A stretch of 64,000 nt of DNA. Origin: Devosia sp. 1566 (lineage in GTDB: Bacteria > Pseudomonadota > Alphaproteobacteria > Rhizobiales > Devosiaceae). The stretch spans positions 3,162,001 through 3,226,000 of the forward strand of contig NZ_CP034767.1 of the NCBI RefSeq assembly GCF_004005995.1. The letters run 5' to 3'. Under the pieces are notes generated by a model. It was not told the origin of the DNA. It ran no database searches and saw nothing but the letters and a program-made list of their open reading frames with translations. A program made the translations under genes and the position numbers. Below, in pieces: positions 17,353-27,032 of this stretch. Numbering within the stretch: position 1 is the stretch's first letter; every line of letters begins with the position of its first letter.

Positions 17353-18261
17353 ATGGCGGTTGGAAATTTGGCCCGCGCGGCCGGGGCTGTGATGATCGGC
17401 GCGCTGATGAGCTTTGGTTTGGCAATGCCGAGCTTGGCAGCCAATGTGAAGGTCACCGTGAACGGCACCCCCATCACCGACGTGCAGATTGCCCAGCGCG
17501 TCAAGCTGTTCGCCATTGAAGGCAACAAGACCGGCCAGCGCGGCGCCACCGAGCAGTTGATCGATGAAGCCATCCAGATGCAGGAAGCCGAGCGGCTCGG
17601 CATCGAGGTTTCGGGCGCACAGGTGGATGAAGGCATCCTCCAGATCGCACGTAACACCAAGCTCAGCCAGGACAAGCTGATCCAGATGCTGCAGCAAAGC
17701 GGCGTCAATATCGACACGCTGCGCGATCGGCTGGAAGCGGCTATTGCCTGGAACGGCGTGACGCAGGCGGCGATCATGCCCCAGGTGCAGATCTCGGACC
17801 TGGCACTCGACCAGCAGGCGGCGAGCAAGGTCGCGGCCTATCAGAGCTTTGATTATATCCTCAAGGAAATCATCTTCGTGGCCCCGGGCGGCCAGGGCGC
17901 CGGCGCCCGCACTGCCCAGGCCAATCGCTACCGCAGCAGCTTTTCGGGCTGCGACAGCGCGGTGGAACTGTCGCTCGGCTATACCGACGCGGCCGTGATC
18001 GATGTGGGTCGTCGGCACGCCACCCAGCTGCCCGAAGCCATTGCCAAGGAACTGGCCGGGCTCAACGCCGGCGGCATCACCAAGCCGCGCGTGGTGGAAA
18101 CGGGCGTTTCGATGCTCGCCGTGTGCCAGAAGACGCAGGCGGAAGACCTGACCTTCATCAAGGGCGATCTGCGCGCCGAAGCGGGCAGCGACGCGCTCAA
18201 GGGACAGGTCGAGACCTATCTGGCTGATTTGCGCAAACGCGCCAAGATCATCTACAACTAA
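17353..18261 (+). CDS. SurA-like periplasmic chaperone/peptidylprolyl isomerase
   Basis: The 302-residue protein has a signal peptide (to about PSLAA-NV) and a SurA N-terminal chaperone domain (VNGTPITDVQIAQRVKLF, then ATEQLIDEAIQMQEAERLGI). A C-terminal part resembles a parvulin domain but is shortened and lacks a convincing active-site set. It probably escorts outer-membrane proteins such as LptD, which is encoded just upstream. ATG 17353 is chosen because the signal peptide starts there. A TTG 63 nt earlier would add an unlikely leader. An intrinsic terminator follows. Confidence 0.85.
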   Translation: MAVGNLARAAGAVMIGALMSFGLAMPSLAANVKVTVNGTPITDVQIAQRVKLFAIEGNKTGQRGATEQLIDEAIQMQEAERLGIEVSGAQVDEGILQIARNTKLSQDKLIQMLQQSGVNIDTLRDRLEAAIAWNGVTQAAIMPQVQISDLALDQQAASKVAAYQSFDYILKEIIFVAPGGQGAGARTAQANRYRSSFSGCDSAVELSLGYTDAAVIDVGRRHATQLPEAIAKELAGLNAGGITKPRVVETGVSMLAVCQKTQAEDLTFIKGDLRAEAGSDALKGQVETYLADLRKRAKIIYN

Positions 18262-18265
18262 TCAG

Positions 18266-18287
18266 GGCCCGCTTCGGCGGGCCTTTT
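18266..18287 (+). terminator. Intrinsic terminator after the surA-like gene
   Basis: A 7-bp stem GGCCCGC / GCGGGCC with a TTCG tetraloop is followed by TTTTGCTTT. It begins 5 nt after the surA-like stop codon and just precedes pdxA, so pdxA-rsmA would be expressed by readthrough or from its own promoter. Confidence 0.85.
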
Positions 18288-18299
18288 GCTTTGGGGGGT

Positions 18300-19310
18300 A
18301 TGGATTTGGCTCAGCCGCTGGCGATCAGCATGGGAGAACCGGCCGGGATTGGGCCTGACCTGATCTTGCAGTTGTTCGCGCGACGTCATGCTGAGGCCCT
18401 GCCCCCATTTTGCGTCTTTGGCGCATCCGAGTTCTTTCGCGCCCGTGCGGCTCGGCTGGGCCTCGATCTGGCGGTAGAGGAATGCACGCCCGCTGACGCG
18501 GCCGAGGTGTTCGCGCGGGCTTTGCCCGTGTCAGCCGTTGAGGGGCTGGTGCCAGACCATCCCGGCAAAACGAGCCCGTTGTCGGGCCAGGCGGTGATCC
18601 GCGCCATCGAGCAATCGGTGGCCGCGGTGCTGCGTGGCGATTGTCGTGGGCTGGTGACCGCGCCCATCCACAAGGCGGCGCTTTACCATGCCGGCTTCCG
18701 GCACCCCGGCCATACCGAATTTCTGGCCGAGCTTTGCGCGGGCGGCGGCAAGCCCAAGCTGCCGGTGATGATGCTGGCCCATGGCGACCTGCGGGCGGTA
18801 CCGGTCACCATTCACGTCCCGATCAAGGATGTGCCGGGGCTCCTCACCAAGGAGTTGATCGTCGAGACGGGCTGCGCCGTGCATCGTGATCTCAAGCACC
18901 GCTTCGGGATCGCCGAGCCGCGGATCGGGGTGGCCGGTCTAAACCCCCATGCGGGAGAAGGCGGCGCGATCGGACGCGAGGACCTGGAGATCGTGGGGCC
19001 GGCCGTGGCCGAAATGCGCTTCCAGGGCGTTGACGCAGTCGGTCCCATTCCTGCCGACACGCTGTTTTATCCGCCCCATTGGCGGCAATATGATGCGGTG
19101 ATCGCCATGTATCACGACCAGGCGCTGATCCCGATCAAGACGGTGGCGTTTGAAGACGCGGTCAATGTTACACTAGGACTGCCGATCGTGCGCACGTCCC
19201 CCGACCATGGCACGGCGTTCGACCTGGCGGGCACCGGCAATGGGTCGACCCGCAGTTTTCTTGCGGCCATCCGGCTGGCCGACACCATGACGGAGCCGAG
19301 CAAGGCATGA
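18300..19310 (+). CDS. pdxA: 4-hydroxythreonine-4-phosphate dehydrogenase
   Basis: The 336-residue enzyme oxidises 4-phosphohydroxy-L-threonine in pyridoxal phosphate synthesis. Family signatures are [13 protein letters not shown] at the N-terminus, GHTEFLAEL with a metal-binding histidine, [10 protein letters not shown] and [11 protein letters not shown] with another metal ligand, and [17 protein letters not shown] 18300 is used; a TTG at 18291 is in frame. Shine-Dalgarno spacing is poor for either. It overlaps rsmA by ATGA, the usual alphaproteobacterial pairing. Confidence 0.94.
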   Translation: MDLAQPLAISMGEPAGIGPDLILQLFARRHAEALPPFCVFGASEFFRARAARLGLDLAVEECTPADAAEVFARALPVSAVEGLVPDHPGKTSPLSGQAVIRAIEQSVAAVLRGDCRGLVTAPIHKAALYHAGFRHPGHTEFLAELCAGGGKPKLPVMMLAHGDLRAVPVTIHVPIKDVPGLLTKELIVETGCAVHRDLKHRFGIAEPRIGVAGLNPHAGEGGAIGREDLEIVGPAVAEMRFQGVDAVGPIPADTLFYPPHWRQYDAVIAMYHDQALIPIKTVAFEDAVNVTLGLPIVRTSPDHGTAFDLAGTGNGSTRSFLAAIRLADTMTEPSKA

Positions 19311-20176
19311 GCCAGATCGATGACTTGCCCCCGCTGCGCGAAGTGATCGCCGAGCATGGGCTGCGCGCCAAAAAGGAACTCGGACAGAATTTCCTCCTCG
19401 ACCTCAACCTCACCTCGCGCATTGCCCGCGTGGGCGGCTCGCTGGAAGGCGTGCGGGTGATCGAGGTGGGTCCGGGGCCTGGCGGGCTGACGCGAGCGCT
19501 GCTGGCCGAAGGGGCGCGCGAAGTGATCGCCATTGAGCGCGACCCACGCACGCTCCCTGCCCTCGCGCAGATTGCCCAAGCCTATCCTGGCCGGCTGACC
19601 GTAATCAGCGGCGACGCGCTGGAGATGGACTACCGTGCGCTGGCGGATGGGCCGACCCGCATCATTGCCAACCTGCCCTACAATATCGCAACACCCCTGC
19701 TGACTGGATGGCTCACTGCCGAGCCCTGGCCGCCGTTCTGGGACAGCCTGACGCTGATGTTCCAGCGCGAAGTGGCCGAGCGGATCTGCGCCGCGCCGGG
19801 CGAGGATCCCTATGGCCGGCTTGGCGTCCTGGCTGGCTGGCGCACCGATGCGCGGATTGCCTTCAATGTGGGTCGGCAAGCCTTTGTGCCGCCCCCAAAC
19901 GTGACGTCCGCCGTGGTGCATCTCGTACCCAAGCCGGTGGACGACACCATTGCGGTCAAGCAGCTCGAACAGGTCACCAAGGCCGCGTTCGGGCAGCGGC
20001 GCAAGATGGTGCGGCAAAGCCTGAAATCGCTGGGCGTGCCGTTGGAAGGCCTGCTCGCTGCCGCCGGGCTCAAGGGCGATGAACGTGCCGAGGATTTGCC
20101 TGTTGGTGCGTTTCTCGCCATGGCGCGCGTATTGCCGCAGCTGCGCCAGGCAGCAGCGGCGGCCAGCCAGCAATAG
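19307..20176 (+). CDS. rsmA: 16S rRNA (adenine1518/1519-N6) dimethyltransferase
   Basis: The 289-residue KsgA/RsmA protein has [16 protein letters not shown] at the start, SAM-binding [14 protein letters not shown], and the catalytic [11 protein letters not shown]. It dimethylates two adjacent adenines near the 3' end of 16S rRNA during 30S maturation. The start codon lies inside the pdxA stop (4-nt overlap). It converges on the MFS gene ending at 20182. Confidence 0.96.
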   Translation: MSQIDDLPPLREVIAEHGLRAKKELGQNFLLDLNLTSRIARVGGSLEGVRVIEVGPGPGGLTRALLAEGAREVIAIERDPRTLPALAQIAQAYPGRLTVISGDALEMDYRALADGPTRIIANLPYNIATPLLTGWLTAEPWPPFWDSLTLMFQREVAERICAAPGEDPYGRLGVLAGWRTDARIAFNVGRQAFVPPPNVTSAVVHLVPKPVDDTIAVKQLEQVTKAAFGQRRKMVRQSLKSLGVPLEGLLAAAGLKGDERAEDLPVGAFLAMARVLPQLRQAAAAASQQ

Positions 20177-20181
20177 GTCGG

Positions 20182-21417
20182 CTAGGCTCCGGTAGGGGCT
20201 GCAGGCACCGGCTGCTCGGATGGCAGCGGCGTAAGGCGGGTCAGGTGCAGCCCGACCAACAGGGCTGCCGCTGCCGCCCCGCCGCTAACCAGCAGCACGC
20301 CGTTCCAGTCCCAGGCGACCCACGCATAGCCGCCCAGCGTACCGAGCACAGATGAGCCCAGATAATAGCTGAACAGATAGATGGCGGAGGCCTGGGCGCG
20401 ACCGACGCTGGCGCGGCGGGCAACCCATGCACTGGCAATGCCATGGGCGGCGAAATAGCCGGTGGTGGCAATGGCGAGCCCCAGAATGATCACCGGGGTT
20501 GAGGGCACAAGGGTCAGGAACACGCCAAGTGCCATCACCAGCACAAGGGTCCAATACACCCGCCGCCGTCCGAGGCGCTGCGCGAGGCCGCCGGCCCAGG
20601 CTGAGCTGAAACTGCCCAGCAGATAGACCACGAAAATGGCCGAGATGGCCGCATGGCTCAGCACAAAGGGCGGCAGCGCCAGCCGGAAGCCGACATAGTT
20701 GTAGAGGGTGACAAAGCTGCCCATCAACAGGAAGGCCGAGGCAAAGAGCCAGGGTAGCCCAGGATCACGGAATTGCAGGCGTACCAGCGCGGCAAGCTCA
20801 CGCAGCGCAATGCGGCTGCGGCGTGAATTATGCGGCGCGGGAAGGAGCAGCACGACCACCAGAGCAGCGAGCGCGATGGCGGCGCCAAGAACCATGAGCG
20901 CGGGGCGCCAGCCAATGAGATCGGCAAGGATACCCGACAGCAGCCGCCCGGCCATGCCGCCAATGGCAGTGCCCCCGATGTAAAGCCCCATGGAAAAGCC
21001 CAAGGCTTCGGGGTCCATCTCCTCGGCGAGATAAACCATGGCGACCGCGGGCAGGCCGGAAAGGGTAAAGCCCATCAGGGTGCGGATGATGAGGAGCGCG
21101 CTCCAATTGGGCGCGAAGGGCAGGACGAGCCCCAAAGCCGCGGTGAGGAGAATGGCCCAGACCATCAGCGTGCGGCGCCCCAAGCGATCCGACACCCAGC
21201 TGGCGAGCAGGAGTGCGAGCGCCAAGGTGGCGGTGGTGCTGGAAAGCGCAAGGGAACTGGTGCCGGCGTCGAGCCCAAACTCGGCCGCCAGGATGGGCAG
21301 CAGCGGCTGCACGGAATACAGCGACGCGAAGATCGCGAAGGCGGACAGAAAGAACGCGATATTGGCGCGCACAAAGGCCGGGGTGCCACGGCGAATGATC
21401 TGCGTGCCGTTGGTCAT
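20182..21417 (-). CDS. MFS transporter (YnfM/AraJ-like, 12 TM)
   Basis: The 411-residue protein has two six-helix halves joined at about residue 200, with MFS motif A DRLGRRTLMV after helix 2 and a related QRLGRRRVYW in the second half. FFLSAFAIFASLYSVQPLLP at the start resembles YnfM-type and arabinose-efflux-like exporters. Substrate unknown, efflux direction inferred. Start ATG 21417. It stands alone between rsmA and gmk. Confidence 0.85.
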   Translation of the reverse strand: MTNGTQIIRRGTPAFVRANIAFFLSAFAIFASLYSVQPLLPILAAEFGLDAGTSSLALSSTTATLALALLLASWVSDRLGRRTLMVWAILLTAALGLVLPFAPNWSALLIIRTLMGFTLSGLPAVAMVYLAEEMDPEALGFSMGLYIGGTAIGGMAGRLLSGILADLIGWRPALMVLGAAIALAALVVVLLLPAPHNSRRSRIALRELAALVRLQFRDPGLPWLFASAFLLMGSFVTLYNYVGFRLALPPFVLSHAAISAIFVVYLLGSFSSAWAGGLAQRLGRRRVYWTLVLVMALGVFLTLVPSTPVIILGLAIATTGYFAAHGIASAWVARRASVGRAQASAIYLFSYYLGSSVLGTLGGYAWVAWDWNGVLLVSGGAAAAALLVGLHLTRLTPLPSEQPVPAAPTGA

Positions 21418-21476
21418 GCCAGAAGTGCCTTGTCGCGCCGCGGGATATTGAGCTTAGAACCGCGCCCCGGCACCGC

Positions 21477-22115
21477 TCAAAGGGAATCGATCTGGTTCTG
21501 CAGATCCTTGACGAAATTATCGAGCTGCGTCAGCCGGCTCCGCTCGAGCCGTGCAGCGGCAAGGATGGAGCGCACCTTCTGGGTCGAAGCCTCCAGATCG
21601 TCATTGACGATGATATAGTCGTATTCGTTGTAGTGCTGCATCTCGAGCTTGGCGTTGCGCAGCCGCTTTTCGATCGTGCCCACGCTGTCCTGCGCGCGCC
21701 GCTCGAGCCGGGCGCGCAGCTCCTTGATGCTGGGGGGCAGGATGAACACGGTCACCATGTCCTTGCGGCTCTTTTCGTAGAGCTGCAGCGTGCCCTGGTA
21801 ATCGACGTCAAACAGGATGTCGTTGCCGGCGGCCAGCTGCTCTTCCACCTTGGCGCGGGGGGTGCCGTAGAAATTGTCGTGCACCTGCGCCGATTCGAGC
21901 AATTCGCCATCGGCCTTCATGCGGTTGAAGGTGGGCACATCGATGAAATAGTAGTGCGTACCCTCGACCTCGTCGGTGCGGCGCGCTCGCGTTGTCACCG
22001 ATACCGACAGCCGGATATTGGGGTCCTGCCCGAACAGGGAGCGCGAAATGGATGATTTACCCGCCCCAGAGGGCGAAGCAATCACCAGCATCACGCCGCG
22101 ACGTTGAGATTCCAT
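21477..22115 (-). CDS. gmk: Guanylate kinase
   Basis: The 212-residue protein has the P-loop SPSGAGKSSISR and the GMP-binding region VTTRARRTDEVEGTHYYF, with VDYQGTLQLYEK and the lid region following. It phosphorylates GMP to GDP, and guaA and guaB further along the window make GMP. Start ATG 22115. The gene lies 96 nt after mltG; the YicC-family gene often found between them in relatives is absent. Confidence 0.96.
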   Translation of the reverse strand: MESQRRGVMLVIASPSGAGKSSISRSLFGQDPNIRLSVSVTTRARRTDEVEGTHYYFIDVPTFNRMKADGELLESAQVHDNFYGTPRAKVEEQLAAGNDILFDVDYQGTLQLYEKSRKDMVTVFILPPSIKELRARLERRAQDSVGTIEKRLRNAKLEMQHYNEYDYIIVNDDLEASTQKVRSILAAARLERSRLTQLDNFVKDLQNQIDSL

Positions 22116-22211
22116 TGGGGCACGGCCTTGCGTGAGGTTCTGTCGCTGGGTTGTTTAGCGAACAAAGCCTTGCGGTCAAGAGCCGTGCGCCACCCCGTCC
22201 CCAGCTGCGAC

Positions 22212-23333
22212 CTATTGCGGCGCGGCGGGGGCCGCCTCACCCGCTTCTTCGGCTTCCAGCGCCTGGCGGGCGGCTTCGGCATCTGCCTCGGCCTGGGCGG
22301 CCGCCTCACGCTCTATTTCGCGCCAACGCGCCACATTGGTCTGGTGCTCGGCATAGGTTTCGGCAAAGGCATGGCCGTCAGAGGGTACCGGCCCCTTGGC
22401 CACGAAGTAGAGATACTCGTGGGTGTCGGGGTTGGCGACAGCGCGCAGGGCATCGGCGCCCGGATTGGCAATCGGGGTCGGGGGCAGACCATCGATCTGG
22501 TAGGTGTTGAACGGGGTCTTGGCTTCGATCTCGGAGCGCCGCAGCCCGCGCCCAAGCGGAGCCTGGCCATTGGTGATGCCATAGATGATGGTGGGGTCCG
22601 ATTGCAGGCGCATGCCTTCGCGCAGCCGGTTGACGAACACGGCGGCGACCTGCGGACGCTCGCTCGCGACCCCGGTTTCCTTTTCCACGATGGAAGCGAG
22701 AACCAGCAGCTCTTGGGCCGATTGGAGGGGCAGGTCCGGATTGCGGGCGGCCCAGATCGCGTCTAGCTCGGCCTTCATCGCCGCCTGCATCTTGTCGACC
22801 ACTGACTGGCGGGTATCGCCAGGAAGGTAGTCATAGCTGCCGGGCAGCAGCGAGCCTTCGGGGGGCACCGGGGTGATTTCGCCCACCAGATTGCTGTCGC
22901 CATTGATCCGTTGCACCGCTTCCCACGTGGTCCAGCCCTCAGGGATGGTCACGGCGTAGCGGATCGGATTGCCTTCGGTGAGTTCCTTGAGGATATCGGC
23001 CATGCTGGCGCCGGCGGGGATGGTGAAGTCACCCGCCTTGAGCTTGCCTTGCCGCTCGAGCGCCCGCCCGCCGAGCTGGAACACATAGCGGTTCGAGATC
23101 AGCCCCTGCTCTTCAAGGCGCTCGGAGGTGGTGCCAAGGCCGTTGCCCGATTCGACGCGGAACACGGTGTCAGCCTGGGCGGGGCCGTCGCCATAGAACT
23201 GAGAGGCGCCATAGAGGAGCACGCCGCCGGCAACCACAAGTCCGATCACCAGCAGGGTCAGCAACCCATTGAGGATGTCGAGAAAGCCATTGCCCGAGCG
23301 CTTACGCGTCCGCCGGTTCTTTGGATCGGCCAT
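22212..23333 (-). CDS. mltG: Endolytic murein transglycosylase MltG
   Basis: The 373-residue protein has a basic cytoplasmic N-terminus, one membrane anchor (about 20-42) and a periplasmic YceG-like domain. SIVEKETG places the catalytic glutamate at about residue 217, and the LSDPTIIYG-like stretch reads LQSDPTIIYGITNG. It cuts nascent glycan strands during elongation. The C-terminus is an Ala/Glu-rich tail (335-373). ATG 23333 (MADPKNRR) has GGGGG upstream; an in-frame extension to 23426 is not supported. Confidence 0.93.
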   Translation of the reverse strand: MADPKNRRTRKRSGNGFLDILNGLLTLLVIGLVVAGGVLLYGASQFYGDGPAQADTVFRVESGNGLGTTSERLEEQGLISNRYVFQLGGRALERQGKLKAGDFTIPAGASMADILKELTEGNPIRYAVTIPEGWTTWEAVQRINGDSNLVGEITPVPPEGSLLPGSYDYLPGDTRQSVVDKMQAAMKAELDAIWAARNPDLPLQSAQELLVLASIVEKETGVASERPQVAAVFVNRLREGMRLQSDPTIIYGITNGQAPLGRGLRRSEIEAKTPFNTYQIDGLPPTPIANPGADALRAVANPDTHEYLYFVAKGPVPSDGHAFAETYAEHQTNVARWREIEREAAAQAEADAEAARQALEAEEAGEAAPAAPQ

Positions 23334-23470
23334 GTTGCTGCCCCCGCCCTCTGTCGTGAATCGTTGTGGGGCTCTGTTCCATCGCAATGGCACAAAACTG
23401 TGGCATGGCTCGCGCTTGCGGTGCAAACCAGCGCATGAGCGCTGGCTACCCTGCGCGGGATAGTCGTCCC

Positions 23471-24739
23471 TTAATCGGCCTTGCGCATCACCAGAGTCGC
23501 ATTGGTGCCGCCAAACCCGAAGGAATTGGACAGCGCCACATTGATCTCTTTCTTGCGCGGTGTCTTGGGCACCAGGTCCATGCTGGTTTCCACCGACGGA
23601 TTGTCGAGGTTCAGCGTTGCCGGAGCAATGCTGTCACGCATGGCCAGGAGGCAGAAGATGGCCTCAACCGAGCCGGCAGCGCCCAGGAGGTGACCGATGG
23701 CCGATTTGGTAGAGCTCATAACCGCCCCGGCGGCGGCATCGCCCATGACACGCATGACGGCGCCCAGTTCGATTTCGTCGCCGAGCGGGGTCGAGGTGCC
23801 GTGGGCGTTGATGTAGTCGATCTCGGCGGGGCTGATGCCGGCGCGCTTGATCGCCGCGCTCATGGCGCGGAACCCGCCATCGCCATCGGGCGAGGGAGCC
23901 GTGATGTGATAGGCATCGCCCGAAAGGCCATAACCAACCACTTCGCCATAGATCTTGGCGCCGCGGGCCTTGGCGCGCTCATAGTCCTCGAGCACGACAA
24001 TGCCGGCGCCTTCGCCCATGACAAAGCCGTCGCGATCCTTGTCATAAGGCCGGGAAGCGGCTTCCGGATTGTCGTTGAATCCAGTTGATAGCGCCCGTGC
24101 AGCCGAAAAACCGGCGAGAGCCAGCCGGTTGACGCAGCTTTCGGCGCCGCCGGCGACCATCACATCGGCATCGCCGAGTGCGATCAGCCGGGCCGCATCG
24201 CCAATGGCATGCGCGCCGGTGGAGCAGGCGGTAACCACGGAATGGTTGGGACCCTTGAGGCCAAAACGGATCGAAACATGGCCGGAAGCCAGGTTGATCA
24301 GGCGGCCGGGGATAAAGAACGGGCTGATGCGCCGCGGACCTTTTTCGTGCAGCGTGATGGAGGCATCATAGATGCCGCCGACCCCGCCAATGCCAGAGCC
24401 GATCAGAACGCCGGTGCGTTCCTGATCTTCCTGGGTCTTGGGCTCGACACCGGCGTCCTGGATGGCCTGCGTTGCCGCGGCCATTGCATAAACGATGAAA
24501 GGATCAACCTTGCGCTGTTCCTTGACGTCCATCCAGTCGTCGGGATCATACTTGCCCTCGGCATAGGGGCCGAGCGGCAAGCGATGAGCGATCTGGCAGG
24601 CGATGTCGTCGACCTGGAAATCGTCGATGCGCTTGGCGCCGCTCTTACCAGCCAGAAGATTGGCCCAGGTTGCTTCTACGCCACATCCTAAAGGTGTGAC
24701 GAGACCCAAACCGGTGACGACGACGCGGCGCATTTCCAT
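23471..24739 (-). CDS. fabF: Beta-ketoacyl-ACP synthase II
   Basis: The 422-residue condensing enzyme has the acyl-binding cysteine at about residue 172 (VTACSTGAHAIG) and the two histidines of the Cys-His-His triad in NAHGTSTPLGD and KSAIGHLLGAAG. It elongates acyl-ACP with malonyl-ACP. Start ATG 24739, with an alternative ATG two codons in. Third in the transcription run fabG, acpP, fabF, just 24 nt after acpP. Confidence 0.97.
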   Translation of the reverse strand: MEMRRVVVTGLGLVTPLGCGVEATWANLLAGKSGAKRIDDFQVDDIACQIAHRLPLGPYAEGKYDPDDWMDVKEQRKVDPFIVYAMAAATQAIQDAGVEPKTQEDQERTGVLIGSGIGGVGGIYDASITLHEKGPRRISPFFIPGRLINLASGHVSIRFGLKGPNHSVVTACSTGAHAIGDAARLIALGDADVMVAGGAESCVNRLALAGFSAARALSTGFNDNPEAASRPYDKDRDGFVMGEGAGIVVLEDYERAKARGAKIYGEVVGYGLSGDAYHITAPSPDGDGGFRAMSAAIKRAGISPAEIDYINAHGTSTPLGDEIELGAVMRVMGDAAAGAVMSSTKSAIGHLLGAAGSVEAIFCLLAMRDSIAPATLNLDNPSVETSMDLVPKTPRKKEINVALSNSFGFGGTNATLVMRKAD

Positions 24740-24763
24740 TGTCGAGCCTATCGTGCGCCGGCC

Positions 24764-25000
24764 TTAGCCGACAGCCTTGGTGAGGAAGGAAACTGCGTCA
24801 CCAAAAGTCTGGATGGATTCAGCAGCATCGTCCGGGATCTCGACCGAGAATTCTTCCTCGAACGCCATCACCAGCTCGACCTGATCGAGCGAGTCAGCGC
24901 CCAGATCGTCGATGAAGCTCGCCTTTTCAACGACCTTCTCAGCATCCACATTGAGGTGTTCCACAACGATCTTGCGGACCCGATCAGCGACATCGCTCAT
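24764..25000 (-). CDS. acpP: Acyl carrier protein
   Basis: The 78-residue acidic protein carries the phosphopantetheine attachment serine at position 37 in [13 protein letters not shown]. It holds growing acyl chains for FabD, FabG and FabF, all encoded next to it. Strong GGGAAG Shine-Dalgarno, start ATG 25000. A promoter candidate lies 40-68 nt upstream. Confidence 0.98.
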   Translation of the reverse strand: MSDVADRVRKIVVEHLNVDAEKVVEKASFIDDLGADSLDQVELVMAFEEEFSVEIPDDAAESIQTFGDAVSFLTKAVG

Positions 25001-25039
25001 ATTTGACTTCCCTTTTTCGAAATCGAAGTTTCGGTTGCT

Positions 25040-25068
25040 TCTTATTGGCGCCTAGCCAAATCTTCAAG
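25040..25068 (-). promoter_or_regulatory. Candidate acpP promoter
   Basis: On the minus strand CTTGAA (25068-25063) is followed after 17 nt by ATAAGA (25045-25040), resembling the alphaproteobacterial housekeeping consensus. A separate promoter would explain the 191-nt gap between fabG and acpP and the high demand for ACP. Confidence 0.45.
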
Positions 25069-25191
25069 CGCCGTCTTGGGCTGCCACACCGGAATATCGG
25101 CTTCCAGCACAGCTTTTCCCGGGACGGAGCCGTCCTTGCAGTGGCCCCGATAGGGGCGCCAGCTGCCCTATCCTAACGCAGCACCGGCGAT

Positions 25192-25929
25192 TTAGATCAT
25201 CGCCATGCCGCCGTTCACGTTCAGCGTATGCCCGGTGATATAGGCCGCAGCATCGCTGGCGAGGAACACCGCGCAGGCCGCCACTTCCTGGGGCGTGCCC
25301 AGCCGATTGGCGGGGATGGTCGACAAAATCCCCTCGCGCTGCTTGTCATTGAGCTCATCGGTCATGGCCGAGGCGATAAAGCCCGGCGCGATGGAATTGA
25401 CCGTGATGTTGCGCGAAGCCACTTCATGGGCAAGTGCCTTGTTCATGCCGATAAGGCCGGCCTTGGAGGCAGCATAATTGCCCTGCCCCGGGTTGCCCAT
25501 GACCCCGACCACCGAGGAAATCCCGATGATGCGGCCAAAGCGCTGCTTCATCATGCCGCGCAAAACGGCGCGATTGAGGTGAAAGGCAGCGGTCAGGTTA
25601 ACCGCGATCACCTCGTCCCACTCCTCGTCCTTCATGCGCATGAAGAGGTTGTCGCGCGTCATCCCGGCATTATTGACCAAAATATCGAGCCCACCCAGCG
25701 CCGCTTCCGCGGAAGGCACGAGCTTGTCGACGTCATCGAGCTTGGAGAGATTGCACGGCAGGATCGGACTGTCGGCGCCGATTTCCTTGGCAACATCCTC
25801 CAGCGCTCCCTGGCGGGTGCCGCTCAACGCCACCTTGGCTCCCGCTGCGGCGAGCGCCTTGGCGATCTCGCGCCCGATGCCGCCGCTGGCGCCAGTCACG
25901 AGGGCGCGCTTGCCGGTCAAATCAAACAT
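25192..25929 (-). CDS. fabG: 3-oxoacyl-ACP reductase
   Basis: The 245-residue short-chain dehydrogenase has the NADPH motif TGASGGIG (12-19), NNAG (86-89) and the catalytic Ser139, Tyr152 and Lys156 (GQGNYAASKAG). It reduces 3-oxoacyl-ACP in fatty acid elongation. Start ATG 25929, with GGAGAG upstream. It follows fabD by 43 nt. Confidence 0.96.
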   Translation of the reverse strand: MFDLTGKRALVTGASGGIGREIAKALAAAGAKVALSGTRQGALEDVAKEIGADSPILPCNLSKLDDVDKLVPSAEAALGGLDILVNNAGMTRDNLFMRMKDEEWDEVIAVNLTAAFHLNRAVLRGMMKQRFGRIIGISSVVGVMGNPGQGNYAASKAGLIGMNKALAHEVASRNITVNSIAPGFIASAMTDELNDKQREGILSTIPANRLGTPQEVAACAVFLASDAAAYITGHTLNVNGGMAMI

Positions 25930-25972
25930 GGGACAGCTCTCCGCAGAAAATCAAACAGGGGATCAACAAGAA

Positions 25973-26923
25973 TCAGGCGGGCAGCGTCGCGGCGAAGGCG
26001 GCGATGTCGTCGGGCGTGTTGACCGCCACAGCAGTAGCCTCAGGGTTGATGCGTTTGGCAAGGCCCGTCAGCACCTTGCCGCTACCCAGCTCGGCCAGAT
26101 GGGTGACCCCGCCCTCGCCGGTGAGCCAGGTCACGCTTTCGGTCCAGCGCACGACGCCGGTCACCTGCTCGACGAGACGCTGGCGGATCGCGTCGGGATC
26201 GCTGATCGGCGCGGCCAGCACATTGGCGACCAGCGGCACAACGGGAGCCTGCATCTGCACCTCGGCCAGCGCTTCGCGCATGGCATCGGCGGCAGGCTGC
26301 ATCAGGGCGCAATGGAACGGGGCACTGACAGGCAGCAGCAGGGCACGCTTGGCGCCTTTGGCCTTGGCCAGCTCAACGGCGCGCTCGATGGCGGCGACTG
26401 CACCCGATACCACGACCTGGCCGGGGGCATTGTCATTGGCGACATCGCAGATTTCGCCCTGGCCCGCTTCTGCCGCGACGGCACGGGCGGTCTCGAGATC
26501 AAGGCCTAACAGCGCCGCCATGGCGCCATGACCGACCGGAACGGCCTTTTGCATGGCCTGCCCGCGCGTCTTGAGCAGCCGCGCCGCATCGGCAACAGTA
26601 AAGGTGCCCGCCGCGCAAAGGGCGGAATATTCGCCCAGCGAATGGCCCGCCACATAGGCGGCGTGATCGGCAAGGCGCACACCGCGTGCTTCAAGCACCC
26701 GCATCACTGCGATGCTCACCGCCATCAGCGCCGGCTGCGCATTTTCGGTCAGGCGCAGCATCTCGTCCGAGCCTTCGAACATGATGGCCGAAAGGCGCTG
26801 CCCGAGCGCCTCATCGACTTCCCCGAACACGGCGCGCGCTTCCGGAAAGCTCGCGGCCAAATCCTTGCCCATGCCAACTGCCTGGCTGCCCTGGCCGGGA
26901 AAGGTGAATGCATAGCGGGTCAT
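25973..26923 (-). CDS. fabD: Malonyl-CoA:ACP transacylase
   Basis: The 316-residue protein has FPGQGSQ at the start and the nucleophile serine at about 95 in AGHSLGEYSALCAAG. It loads malonyl onto ACP. First gene of the fab run on this strand, start ATG 26923 with AAGGA 8 nt upstream. Confidence 0.96.
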   Translation of the reverse strand: MTRYAFTFPGQGSQAVGMGKDLAASFPEARAVFGEVDEALGQRLSAIMFEGSDEMLRLTENAQPALMAVSIAVMRVLEARGVRLADHAAYVAGHSLGEYSALCAAGTFTVADAARLLKTRGQAMQKAVPVGHGAMAALLGLDLETARAVAAEAGQGEICDVANDNAPGQVVVSGAVAAIERAVELAKAKGAKRALLLPVSAPFHCALMQPAADAMREALAEVQMQAPVVPLVANVLAAPISDPDAIRQRLVEQVTGVVRWTESVTWLTGEGGVTHLAELGSGKVLTGLAKRINPEATAVAVNTPDDIAAFAATLPA

Positions 26924-27032
26924 TGACGGCGTCCTTGTTGCTCGGGAGCGGCGCCGCTCCCTCTTGGGAGGGGCGTTTGCCGGGTGTGTGTGGCAGAGTC
27001 AAGGCACGGGCCGCTGCCCCCGGCCATCCAAT

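Noticed and set aside
16195..18018. A 607-codon minus-strand open frame opposite lptD and the surA-like gene
   Set aside because: Spans parts of two real genes on the other strand.
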